Shown one piece after another: positions 38,137 to 49,009 of a stretch of 64,000 bases of DNA; position 1 is the stretch's first letter, and the number at the start of each line of letters is the position of its first letter. The stretch comes from Liolophura sinensis. Lineage: Eukaryota; Mollusca; Polyplacophora; Chitonida; Chitonidae. The stretch covers positions 20,577,808-20,641,807 of the forward strand of contig NC_088301.1 in the NCBI RefSeq assembly GCF_032854445.1, in the 5' to 3' direction. The notes under the pieces were generated by a model, which saw nothing but the letters and a program-made list of their open reading frames with translations, searched no databases and was not told the origin of the DNA. A program made the translations under genes and the position numbers.

Positions 38137-38566
38137 CTCTGCTGATGATGTCTGGGTCAAATCTGACAGCTAAATGTTTTCAACCTCAACACACGTGTAC
38201 AGCATATGCGCCACCAAGGTTAGGATTCGGACCTATAGGCCTATTCTTTATTAGACGAGACTTACACTTCTGCGAAATGAAAAAGAACTAACCACCCACA
38301 ACAGACTGACGTGTCACAACACACTAAGCCAAGGAAACCCAGTAAGCCCTATTTACCTTTTTTCCAGGTGCATTCATGCAAGTATATATGTATATGTATA
38401 CACACCTTTAATGACACGTCGTTACCATATGACTGTTAAATTTGCCATGTACCACATAAAGGCCCAAGTAAACATATATATACAATCTTAGTCGAATCTT
38501 CGTGTGTCCATCTAAAGGCAGCGCAGAAAAACCATTCTCCCGTTCCCCTTACTGTTAAGCGGCCCT
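38137..38566. promoter_or_regulatory. Promoter-side flank of H/NC copy 2
   Basis: About 230 bases (38137-38365) resemble the upstream regions at 43369-43620 and 49418-49650. Shared words include GCTGATGATGT, GTCAAATC and ACACTAAGCCAAGG. The TATA core is degraded. Confidence 0.5.
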
Positions 38567-38610
38567 GTGTCAAGTCCACTTTATGGCCCAGTTTCACAAA
38601 GCCACATTTT

Positions 38611-40250
38611 TTATCGTACATTTGTCGTACACTATCTTGAACGCCACTATTACTGTGTCATTGTTATACATGTGCCATTATCGTACCTTTGCGACATCTT
38701 TGTGAAACTCTACAGCGTACGCTATCTTGTACGCCACTATTACCGTATCTTTGTTATACATGTGCCATTATCGTACCTGTGTGACATCTTTGTGAAACTC
38801 TACAGCATATGCTATCTTGTACGCCACTATCACCGTATCTTTGTTATACATGTGCCATTATCGTACCTGCGCGACATCTTTGTGAAACTCTACAGCATAC
38901 GCTATCTTGTACGCCACTATTACCGTATCTTTGTTATACATGTGCCATTATCGTACCTGTGCGACATCTTTGTGAAACTCTACAGCGTGCGCTATCTTGT
39001 ACGCCACTATTACCGTATCTTTGTTATACATGTGCCATTATCGTACCTGTGCGACATCTTGGTGAAACTCTACAGCATACGCTATCTTGTACGCCACTAT
39101 TACCGTATCTTTGTTATACATGTGCCATTATCGTACCTGTGCGTTATCTTTGTGAAACTCTACAGCGTGCGCTATCTTGTACGCCACTATTACCTTGTCA
39201 TTGTTGTACATGTGCCATTATCGTACCTGTGTGACATCTTTGTGAAACTCTACAGCATACGCTATCTTGTACGCCACTATTACCGTATCTTTGTTATACA
39301 TGTGCCATTATCGTACCTGTGCGTTATCTTTGTGAAACTCTACAGCGTGCGCTATCTTGTACGCCACTATTACCGTATCTTTGTTATACATGTGCCATTA
39401 TCGTACCTGCGCGACATCTTTGTGAAACTCTACAGCATACGCTATCTTGTACGCCACTATTACCGTATCTTTGTTATACATGTGCCATTATCGTACCTGT
39501 GCGTTATCTTTGTGAAACTCTACAGCATACGCTATCTTGTACGCCACTATTACCGTATCTTTGTTATACATGTGCCATTATCGTACCTGCGCGACATCTT
39601 TGTGAAACTCTACAGCATACGCTATCTTGTACGCCACTATTACCGTATCTTTGTTATACATGTGCCATTATCGTACCTGCGCGACATCTTTGTGAAACTC
39701 TACAGCATACGCTATCTTGTACGCCACTATTACCGTATCTTTGTTATACATGTGCCATTATCGTACCTGCGCGACATCTTTGTGAAACTCTACAGCATAC
39801 GCTATCTTGTACGCCACTATTACCGTATCTTTGTTATACATGTGCCATTATCGTACCTGTGCGACATCTTTGTGAAACTCTACAGCGTGCGCTATCTTGT
39901 ACGCCACTATTACCGTATCTTTGTTATACATGTGCCATTATCGTACCTGCGCGACATCTTTGTGAAACTCTACAGCATACGCTATCTTGTACGCCACTAT
40001 TACCGTATCTTTGTTATACATGTGCCATTATCGTACCTGTGCGACATCTTTGTGAAACTCTACAGCGTGCGCTATCTTGTACGCCACTATTACCGTATCT
40101 TTGTTATACATGTGCCATTATCGTACCTGTGCGACATCTTTGTGAAACTCTACAGCGTGCGCTATCTTGTACGCCACTATTACCTTGTCATTGTTGTACA
40201 TGTGCCATTATCGTACCTGTGTGACATCTTTGTGAAACTCTACAACGTAC
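38611..40250 (+). repeat. 90-bp satellite array
   Basis: About 18 head-to-tail copies of an exactly 90-base unit, with no internal indels between 38701 and 40240. Key words are TGTGAAACTCTACAGC, GCTATCTTGTACGCCAC and CATGTGCCATTATCGTACC. Copies differ at a few linked sites (CATAC or GTGC; CTGT or CTGC; GACATC or GTTATC). Because 90 is a multiple of 3 and the unit lacks stops in two forward frames, a 570-codon frame spans it. I see no signal peptide, splice context or codon-biased divergence that would make it a gene. The edge near 38583 (GGCCCAGTTTCACAAAGCC) resembles ends of fold-back elements. Confidence 0.95.
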
Positions 40251-41892
40251 ACTGTCATAATACATGTACACGTAATTAAATGCTTACTTAGCTAAGTAGG
40301 TCCTATGCTTCATGAAGCCGCGACCTGATTGGTGTCATATTTATTATTATTGAATGCGGCATAAAACACCGTGTAAATATTTATTTATTTGTTTATTTAC
40401 TTATTTACTTGTTTATTTATTTATTTTGCATCATTCTTAAGTATCTTCACCAATGGATCCATCTTCCGAACATGATGACCTAATAACTGACACATAGACC
40501 TACGATTTACAAAGTTTATAGAATTTCTACATTGCTGAAAAGGATAGGCCCACTAAGGTCTACTGAGATCACTGGTTTAGGTTAAAGGCTTGTATAATTT
40601 GAATGCAGTAAGGGAGAATATGGGTGTGTAGTACGGCATTTGGCTGTAACCGGATGACAAAATAGGTCAAGCCCTATACCTTTTTAGAGTGGATAGGTAT
40701 CAGGTTTAACTGAGTAATTCACGTGTCTACGGATAATCTCAATTTATTCAGCTGAGATTTTGTCCTTCCAAAATACATGTTGTAGAGGACAAGTTATTTT
40801 CTGACAGACAGGGATATAAAATTGTTGGCGTTCCATTCATTATAATCATTGACTCCAAAAAACAAGATAACAACATGAAAGAAAACGTTATAAAAAATAG
40901 TTGGTAGACACATTATGTTTAAATTATGTTTAGCCGTAAGTACAATTACAACATCAAGTAACATAACATGTTCAATCTTTAGATTTAAATCGTGAATACG
41001 CACCGGCTCTTATAAGGTTCGAGACATAAGGTACTCACACAAAACACATTAACCATATTTGCACAATCAAGTCCACTACACTATGCGCTGTAAGCAGATG
41101 ACTTTGGGCTTCTGTAATACAGTAGTCGGAACGTAAAATGTTTGGCGTTACTACTGTATCTACAGAGTTATGCCCCCTTCTGTGAAATATGTATACTTTT
41201 TTATGTCAAGACTATCAGCAGAACTGTCTCATTTAAGGGTTTCAAATAGGACGTTCCTGTGTACTTTACTCCTTACAGCGCATGCGTATACCGTATATAA
41301 AAGTTGTACGCAGGCCACATAAGCAATCCAGAACTATTTAGTTCAGACCCGATGACCAATAAAAGAGCGATTAATGGCATTCATGTATATATGTGATATT
41401 TTTAGAAAATGTTCAGATCTGTTCATATCTCTATATTGGTGTCTATGTTACACAGCCCATCAACCATTAAAGTACCACCGAGAACACATGATGCTTACTA
41501 TACAGAACATATCAAGACTATCTAATTCGTCCTTTCTAATTACGTCTTATTATCTTGTAAGACAATGGCATGGCCTAGAACATGCACAACGTTTCAAATA
41601 TTCCACCTAACGACAATGACTAATTCCATTGTTATGTTTTGTTTGTTTGTTGTTTGTTAGTTATGTTTGATGGGAAATCGCTTATATATCTCTTAGACAG
41701 GCAGATATTGCATTGTACTTTATACACTGTCTTAGTTCTTTACATAAGCAGTTTAGGTTTAACTTCGCTTTGGGAATTGGTCTTCCAATTATTGACCTGG
41801 AACGTCCATACTGGTTGACGGCTGGTATACGAATGTCTGTTTCGAAGCATACATTCAGCGAGAGTTTGTCAAATTATCATCTACAAAAGACT
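40251..41892. other. Intergenic DNA; one D3 repeat
   Basis: No gene. (TTTA)n-like simple sequence at 40376-40426. A minus-strand copy of dispersed repeat D3 lies near 41725-41850. Confidence 0.45.
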
Positions 41893-42262
41893 AAATGTAC
41901 CACATTAATACGGTCCTTGGACAACGCGGTCCTGGCTAGTGTGTCTTTCTGTGCTCCACCACGGACTAAATGTCGCGTATTAATACGGCCTTTGGACAGC
42001 GAGGCCCTCTCTTGTGTGTCTTGCTGTGCTCCACCAGGGCAAAATGTACCACATTAATACAGCGCTTGCACAGCGAGTTTCTGGCTCGTGTGTGTGTTAC
42101 TGTCCTCCACCACAGACTAAATGTCCCATACTAATACAGTGCTTGGACAACGAGGTCCTGGCTAGTGTGTATTGCTGTGCTCCACTACGGGCTAAATGTA
42201 ACACACTAATACAGCGCTTGGACAGCGAGTTTCTGGCTAGAGTGTGTTTACTGTACCCTCCA
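41893..42262 (+). repeat. 75-bp minisatellite (five copies)
   Basis: Units start at 41893, 41968, 42042, 42119 and 42193, each with AAATGT, TTAATACRG, TTGGACA and TGTGCTCCACCA-like words. Unit lengths are 74-77 bases. Confidence 0.85.
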
Positions 42263-42535
42263 CTCACAACCTTTCCCCAAACACCCTCCACCCACAACCT
42301 ATCAACAAGGCCATCCACCCAAAACCTTTCCACAACCACCCTCAACCCACAAACTTTCCCACCCACTCTCCACCCACAACTTTTCCAGAAACCACCTTCC
42401 ATCACAGCCTTTAACACCACCCTCCACCCACAACCTTTCCCCAACCACCCTCAACCCATAACCTTTCCTCACCACTCCCCACTGACAACCTTTCCCAACC
42501 ACCCTCCACCTACAACCTTTCCCCAAACTTCACTG
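42263..42535 (+). repeat. ~26-bp C/A-rich minisatellite
   Basis: About ten irregular copies of ACCCTCCACCCACAACCTTT-type units. The plus strand has almost no G. Confidence 0.85.
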
Positions 42536-42838
42536 GAGGCCAGGGTGACAATAAGCGGGGCCAGAAAGAAAATAAGTGGGAGCCAGGGCGATCTTAAGTA
42601 GGGGCCAGGGTGACAATAAGTGTGGCCAGGATGACGATAAGTGGGGACCAAGGTGAATAAACCGGGCCAGGGCGACAGTAAACGGGTTGAGGATGATAAT
42701 AAATGGGGCCAGGATGACAATAAGTGGGGGCCAGGGTGATAATAAATGGGGCCAGGATGACAATAAATGGGGTCAGGATGACAATAAGTGAAGTCAGGAT
42801 GACAATAAGTGGGGCCAGGATGACCAGAAGCGGGGCAT
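42536..42838 (+). repeat. ~21-24-bp G/A-rich minisatellite
   Basis: About 13 copies of GGGGCCAGGATGACAATAAG-type units. The strand composition flips sharply from the preceding C/A-rich array. Confidence 0.85.
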
Positions 42839-43088
42839 TTGGCACAATCGTACGTTCGTTGAAGACTACTTGTCCTTCACCTACATATCGTGAAAGTCGC
42901 CGCCACACGAGAAAAAAAAAGCTTCGTCATTCATGAACTCGTCAAAGATCGGTGGCTTACCGGGCACACCGCTTCCTCAACACATACAACTGACAGTCAT
43001 AACATTTTTATAGAAAAGGGTTAAACAAAAATTAAATAAACAAATATAGTCTAGCAAACGCACTCGGGTGTCGCTTTACATTGTTTTA

Positions 43089-43350
43089 ATGCTGTCGTAT
43101 GTTAAATGTGACAACAACACAGCATTTTGAGGAATTCTCAGTGACGTCTATTAAATTGCAATTAACATAGACTTGCCTAATTCCGCTTAAGCCATGGTGA
43201 TAAAGGGCATGCAATTTGCTACTACTTATGCATTTATATGAACAGTTAAAATAAAGCCCCAACTGAGGTAATCCGACAAGAAGCCGTATTTCACCAGTTA
43301 CGTGTGACTATTTGCAAACTATCACACTGCCATCGCTGCTCTGGATTTTG
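43089..43350 (+). repeat. Dispersed repeat D2, copy 2
   Basis: Matches 3914-4197. It ends at TCGCTGCTCTGG, next to the orphan H/NC promoter. Confidence 0.65.
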
Positions 43351-43368
43351 TGCGGCTACTGAAGGCGT

Positions 43369-43620
43369 AGCCATCTCAGCTGATGATGTTTAGATCAAAT
43401 CCCAAAGTAGGAAGTTTCCAACCTGCAGATATACACTGCACAAACGCCATTGAGTCTGTTCAAACTCTGGTAGGACAAGAGGGCGTCAGAGTGCGTAACA
43501 TGTATAGATATAACATGTATAGATGTAACATGTGAAGACCATGTAAAGACAAAAATTACCCACAAGTGACATGTCATTGAACACTAAGCTAAGGCACTCG
43601 ATATACCTTTATTTTCTACA
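43369..43620 (-). pseudogene. Orphan 5' end of an H/NC gene (promoter and leader only)
   Basis: On the minus strand the sequence reads through the family's upstream region and 5' leader (GATTTGATCTAAACATCATC and GAGATGGC-like). It then departs from the family straight after the ATGGC. The same stretch precedes the genes at 37729-38136 and 49010-49417. No H, H or NC coding part remains, so this is a truncated duplicate. Confidence 0.6.
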
Positions 43621-43693
43621 TGCTCCGCGTGCTCTCTTCCCGAATGATCCGTGGAAACCAACGGAAAAACAAATTTACCAGCACAATAAAGCT

Positions 43694-43900
43694 GGGGTGC
43701 GTTTCACAAAAAGTCTAAAGGTTAAACTTAGACGGCTAACTCATCTAGCCAACTACCAATTTTGTCTAACTCGTTTCATCAAGAAATTATCTGGCTATTG
43801 ACTAAAGCTTTTTGTCTTAGATTTTAAAAGTTAGTCCAAAATGATGCTTAACTGGCTAACAGACCTTTGACGGCTACAGAAGTTTTTTGAAACGAACCCA
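43694..43900. mobile_element. Fold-back element (MITE-like)
   Basis: About 207 bases with imperfect inverted ends: left GGGGTGCGTTTCACAAAAAG, right inverse TGGGTTCGTTTCAAAAAACT. It has no coding capacity. It has the same GTTTCACAAAA end type as 48832-48972. Confidence 0.6.
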
Positions 43901-43904
43901 CACA

Positions 43905-44172
43905 AGAGTCTACTCGTGGAAGCAGACATTTGTCTACCAGCCGTCAAACATTACGGGTTTCTGGTTATCATCTGCAGACCAATTTCCAAAACAACGTTCT
44001 ACACAAACCAACAAAGAACTAAGAAAGTGTAGGCCTATAAAGTAAGAAATCATGAGAGGTTCATGAAAGACGCAAAGTATGCTCTATGTCAATAAATTCA
44101 ATTACTGTGCAAATTGTGGATCATGCTAGTTCATAACTTGTCGTTAATCAAAATATGTACCTATGTTGCCTC
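43905..44172 (+). repeat. Dispersed repeat D3, copy interrupted by a microsatellite
   Basis: Shares ACATTTGTCTACCAGCCGTC, CAAAGAACTAAGAAAG and AAAATATGTACCT-like words with 54800-55170 and 56105-56335. The (TATG)n tract begins inside it. The following part of the repeat (TTGCACTTTTGCATGATTAC) appears to resume near 44716-44760. Confidence 0.55.
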
Positions 44173-44248
44173 TGTATGTATGTATGTATGTATGTATGTA
44201 TGTATGTATGTATGTATGTATGTATGTATGTATGTATGTATGTATGTA

Positions 44249-44283
<35 letters not shown>

Positions 44284-44470
44284 ATGTATGTATGTATGTA
44301 TGTATGTATGTATGTATGTATGTATGTATGTATGTATGTATGTGTGTATGCATGTATGTATGTATGTATGTATGTATGTATGTATGTATGTATGTATGTA
44401 TGTATGTATGTATGTATGTATGTATGTATGTATGTATGTATGTATGTATGCATGTATGTATGTATGTATA
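44173..44470 (+). repeat. (TATG)n microsatellite
   Basis: About 300 bases of TATG/TGTA tetranucleotide with a short (TG)n interruption near 44251-44268 and two GCATG variants. It makes open frames of alternating Met-Tyr-Val-Cys or Ile-His-Thr-Tyr that are not genes. Confidence 0.98.
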
Positions 44471-44599
44471 CACGCTTGTGGCTTAACATCGTTGGCTACA
44501 TAACAATTTTTCAGTCATATGACGACGAGAAGTGTGTACATATACTATGTCTTCTTGTGGCAGAGCAAGTCCATGCCGCCAAAGTCGTGCCACCACTGA

Positions 44600-44705
44600 A
44601 GACACCAGCCATGACACCCCACCCAGTCACATTATACTGACACCAGACCAACCAGACATGTTTGCTTGCTTTATCCTCTCAGTGTTGAGCGCCGAGTCAG
44701 ACTGC
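44600..44705 (-). repeat. SINE family B fragment
   Basis: Keeps the body words TCACATTATACTGACACC, CCAACCAG and TTGAGCGCCGAG seen at 33846-33900. Confidence 0.5.
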
Positions 44706-44829
44706 AGCAAGTTGTTGCACTTTTGCATGATTACAACTGTTTATAAATGTATATCCAGTCTGGCGAAATTGTTCAATCCAGTGAATTGTACAGCTCCAAG
44801 CATGTAAAAAAGGAAGCAGGTTAGACGGA

Positions 44830-45667
44830 ATTGCTCAATTACGGAGCAGTGTGCCAACGACTGGTGTCTCCAAGTTCTTCCATACATTGTCCCTGTTATG
44901 TCTATTTGTTGTGTTCCTTTTGTGTCACACATCGAAAGGAAATGCTCGTTCTCGTTGCAGTCTGATATGTCGTGTATTTCTGCTTAATAATAAATTTGTT
45001 TGTTAACGATAGGCAACGTATTATTCTTTCTGCACATAAATGTGTTCCTTTGAGGGAATGTCTTTGTGCCATAATTAGCTGACGCCCATGTCCTTTAAAT
45101 TAAAAAGTAATAAATCAAAATGATTAAAGCCCTACACTTCGTATGAATTCGAAAATTCTAAGTGAAGCAGAGAATAAGGTATACCAAGTGAATGCTCGTG
45201 AGGAACGACTTGGAACGCTCTGCGTGGTCTACGAGTGGTAAAAGAATGTCAGACTTGACGCGTTTTTACCAAGATTGCACGTTTGTACCAAGAACAAGAG
45301 GAAAGGTAGGTCTTGGTAAGAATATAGTCTTGTTAAACACGTGTCACATAGACCAGTTCTTTTCAGAGTTCAGGGATTGCATTGGATGTGAACCTGATTA
45401 GGATCTTGGGAATCAAATTTGTGACTGCCTTGTTATAACGTTCTAACATATGGACCTGCTCTTTTCAGCTAAGATTTCATTAGAAGTGAACCTGATCAAA
45501 TTTGTGACTGATTTGTAAATTTAATATCACAGCTGAAAGTTTTCATACCGTGCATTTTTGAGAGCACGAAGCTATAATGTCGCTTTGCAGTAGGACTGTG
45601 GGAGTATGATTGGGTAGGTTGTCAGGTCTAGTTTCTACATCATGGCGTTCCAGGGAGGGAATATTGT
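44830..45667. other. Intergenic DNA, nothing supported
   Basis: A 69-codon frame at 45192-45401 has no recognisable family and no splice support. Confidence 0.45.
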
Positions 45668-45798
45668 CTAGCAGTTAGCTCTGGCGGTTGAGGGGTTATC
45701 TGTTTGTCTGGTGTCATGCAAGATGTCTTCCACCAATATCGCCGCCGTCATATAAAAGTAATATTCTTGAATATAACGTAAAAACAACAGAAATAAAT
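45668..45798 (+). repeat. SINE family A, degenerate 3' part
   Basis: Diverged forward copy: CGCCGCCGTCATATAAAAGT, TATTCTTGAATATAACG and an AATAAA tail. Confidence 0.65.
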
Positions 45799-46002
45799 GA
45801 GATCGTTGCAGAGCGCTAATTGGACATCCGGCTAAACTGTAGGCCCATACTCCAAAACATCCCCACAATACTCTCTCCGAACCAAGTACCTACTAGACAA
45901 AAATTTGAAGGGTTTGGCATGAATACGTTATAATTTTTTCTTGCTCTTTGTCCATTACATTCTCATGTAATGTAAAAAAAAAACGCGATATCATCTGTTG
46001 CT

Positions 46003-46126
46003 CAGCAACCTGCTAATGATCGTCGATTTCCCCAGGCCTTATCCGGCTTCCCTCCCACCGTAATACAGGCAGCCGTCGTATGCGTAATATTCTTGAGTAC
46101 GGCGTAGAACATCAATTAAATAAAAT
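46003..46126 (+). repeat. SINE family A, 3' part
   Basis: Forward copy: GCAACCTGCTAATGATCGTC, TCCCTCCCACCGTAATAC and GAGTACGGCGTAGAACATC. Confidence 0.85.
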
Positions 46127-46319
46127 ATATAAAACATGAATATACGCTCGAAATACGTTCGAGGCCCATTTGCGTTCAAAAGAAAAGCCTTCTATTGACT
46201 ATTCGCCCTACATATACATTATTCCAACTATCGCCTCTTTAAGTACATTAATTATAAGTATTAGTACTATTCTTTACCATGTATTCTTACGGCTGTTCAG
46301 TATTGTCACAGTTCTTCAG

Positions 46320-46600
46320 CCTGCATTATTTCAAGTATTCTCACAACTCTCAATCCTACATCATTCCAAATATTCTTACATCTCTCAAGTCTACTTCATT
46401 CCAAATATTCTTACATCTCTCACGTCTACATTATTTCAAGTATTCTTACATCTCTCAAGTCTACATTATTTCAAGTATTCTTACATCTCTCAAGTCTACA
46501 TTATTTCAAGTATTCTCACAACTCTCAAGCCTACATTATTCCAAGTATTTTTACCTGTCAAGCCTACATCACTTCAAGTATTCTTACAGCTCTACTCTTA
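46320..46600 (+). repeat. 35-bp minisatellite
   Basis: About eight copies with key words CAAGTATTCTTACATCTCTC and AAGTCTACATTATTT. It accounts for the overlapping 158- and 167-codon frames here. Confidence 0.9.
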
Positions 46601-47094
46601 TAGTGGATGTAGTCTATGCCGACGAAGAAATGCAACTCTTCCTTATACGAGGAGCCATTGGGAATGTGAGTAAGAACTCCCTTCCACTAAGGGAAAAGTT
46701 CGATGGGCAGCACACCACCACTGTCGGAAAACTCCGAAGGCCACAGTACGATTAGTGACGGATAACTTCATAATGGTCATGGTTTGTCTGGTGCAGGATA
46801 ACTAATGGATTACTGTAGCCATTTCAGTCTGGGTTTGATGTTAGTGGCTGTTCGTGACAACATTTAAACTCCTGAATTGGCCACCCCCTATAACGCCATG
46901 GTTTGAACAAAATAGACCTTTGATATTGTCGTCCTTATATCTTTACGATTTTTAACACCTGTGACACCTTTAATTCTCTGTTGGATAACTCTCCAAAGAA
47001 AAAATGCAACGCACCCACCGGTGTGTCCCATGGATAAGCTCTGGGAGCCCAGGCAATCGTCCTATCACGGAATGGATACCAGATATCCTCCATA

Positions 47095-47253
47095 TATCTT
47101 TCTTCAGCCGTACGCAGAAACCTGCGGATGGTCGTGGATTTCCCTCGTGGCTCTGCCCTTTCTCCTTCCACAATAATGCTGGCCACCGCTGTATAAGTGA
47201 AATATTCTTGGGTACGGCGTAAAACACCAATCAAATAATTAAATGAATAAATC
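47095..47253 (+). repeat. SINE family A, 3' part
   Basis: Forward copy ending GGTACGGCGTAAAACACC, AATCAAATAATTAAATGAAT. Confidence 0.85.
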
Positions 47254-47699
47254 CATATGTTTAATAGACCCCTTCATTTTGATCATGACCTTCCTGTCGC
47301 CATTCTGACATTGCTGTCACTTCAGATCAGATAACCAGAAGTTTCAATTTCCCCCGAATTACCATTTCTTCTATTTCTTTATCGTCCCGGAGACAATATG
47401 GTCTCATAAAGTTTGCCTGGATTGAGTTACATGACGAGTCGAGTAGTAGAATTGCACTGCCGTTGGATTTTGCAACATTTTGTCCGCCAAGGATGGCCCC
47501 TAATCAGTAGCGATGCATTTAAAAACCTAATCCAGTTACCTGTACCCGTCCTTGTCAAATATGTCGAGGCTGGGTGTACAGCGGGTCCATTTTTGAGTGC
47601 CGATGAATCCCCCCCCCCCACCCTCCCCCCCCCACCCTCCCGCCCCCTGTAGGCTGTTTACACAAATAAGGGCACAAATTGTCAAAAGATAAACTCTGT

Positions 47700-47865
47700 A
47701 TTACATTTTTATTGAAAGAGAATTGGTTTTACACAAGGTCATCGGTCATTTCCACTATTGAAAAAAAAATCACATTTAGTTTAGGTGCACATGATTGAAA
47801 GTATTCACAATTGTGAATTTATAATAAACTGAAATTTAATAATAACGTTTCAAATTAACTATTAA
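47700..47865 (-). repeat. Segmental duplication S, copy 3 (partial)
   Basis: Matches one end of 31735-32395 and 36415-36985 (CATTTTTATTGAAAG, CATTTCCACTATTGAAAA, GAAAGTATTCACA). It lies 1.3 kb from the H/NC gene at 49010. The same spacing separates copy 2 from its gene. Confidence 0.6.
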
Positions 47866-48594
47866 TTGATACATTTTTGTTAAACATTGAAGATAAAAAT
47901 TTCCTTTCTCAGTTCCGGTCTCTTCTTGAATCGGCTCCAACTGAATTGCACGCATCTGAAACCAAAACACAGCATAAACACATGTACACTGTGCGACCTA
48001 CATGTGTATTTATTCTTTGTTCCCAAACATCTCGTGTAACACTCATCCCTCACCCCTCCACCGTCCACCATCCACCCTTTCATCACCACCCAAAATCTCA
48101 TGGTATAACGTGTCACGGTGGACTTTCCCGAGCAATACAAAGGCGCTTTAGAAAACATCTGAAAATTATTCATATGCCAAACTCTTTTGCAAATTGTAGA
48201 TCAGACGGACATTAAAAGGCATCCCATATATGTTGGAAATGCCAGCATGTAATTGTAATAGCCGTGAAAAATACATGGATGTAAATACATGTAGATCCCG
48301 CCTGAACCTCGGTCTCATCGTTCGTGGGGTGTTGAAGCTTGTGTGACCGTTTGCATAGTCGTCCATCAACATATCGTGCAAGTCGACGCCACACGTGGAA
48401 AAGTTCATCAGGAACTTGTCAAAGATAATTAAGTCGGTGTTTTACCGTGGCACATCGTTTCCTCCCACAAAATATAACGGGCCGCTGTCACATAACTCAA
48501 AACATTCTGGAGTTCACGTTAAACGCACAACAGATGATCAAAAAACCCGACTACCTACACATTAAAGTTGCTGCCCAAATAGAACTTATGTATT
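47866..48594. other. 3' region of H/NC copy 3, no further gene
   Basis: A diverged family A-like tail lies near 48420-48535. Nothing else is supported. Confidence 0.4.
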
Positions 48595-48831
48595 TTTTGG
48601 CATTTTTAAGTCGAACTTAAGAAAATTTACCTATAAAAATACACCAGTGAGTATTATGGTGGCAGGAAACCGGGCCGAACCTGGTGGAAACCCACAGCCA
48701 TTCACAGGTTTCTGCGAGACCTTCCCACGTACGACGAAGAGGAAGCCAGCATGAGCTGTACTTCAATTCACACTGGTGAGAGGTACCTGAGTTATTTTGC
48801 TGCACCATTACGCCATCCTCTCGGCCATGCC
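48595..48831 (-). repeat. SINE family A, near full-length, diverged
   Basis: Inverted copy with body (CCACAGCCATTCACAGG, GAGGAAGCCAGCATGAGCTG) and head inverse (CCATCCTCTCGGCCATGCCG). A fold-back element abuts the head end. Confidence 0.8.
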
Positions 48832-48972
48832 GGGCCCACTTTCACAAAAGTGCATAAATCATTTCTGCGTAACTTTTCTCGTAAATAACACCGCTTTAAC
48901 AATAATCTAGGCAACGTATTTCACGAAAAATGTAACGAGAAATATGGCTTAGGAAGTTTTGTAAAAGTGGCC
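48832..48972. mobile_element. Short fold-back element (MITE-like)
   Basis: About 140 bases with inverted ends: left GGGCCCACTTTCACAAAAGT, right inverse AGGCCACTTTTACAAAACTT. The internal words TTTCTGCGTAAC and GTAACGAGAAAT also pair loosely. It ends 37 bases from the H/NC stop codon. Confidence 0.65.
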
Positions 48973-49009
48973 TGAGGTGCCCTGCTCTAAATGAACTTAC
49001 CCAACAAAT

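Noticed and set aside
38567-40279. 570-codon open frame read as a repetitive membrane protein
   Set aside because: The frame follows from a stop-free 90-bp unit. A second frame is also open over most of the array, and no start context, leader or splice evidence supports a gene.
42014-42601. 195-codon proline/threonine-rich frame
   Set aside because: It spans two different minisatellites; its composition is that of the C/A-rich repeat.
44114-44640. Frames of repeated Met-Tyr-Val-Cys and Ile-His-Thr-Tyr on both strands
   Set aside because: Direct translation of the (TATG)n microsatellite.
45192-45401. 69-codon frame
   Set aside because: No family, no promoter and no conserved neighbour; fits chance.
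46170-46755. Frames of 158 and 167 codons
   Set aside because: They run through the 35-bp minisatellite and show its periodicity.
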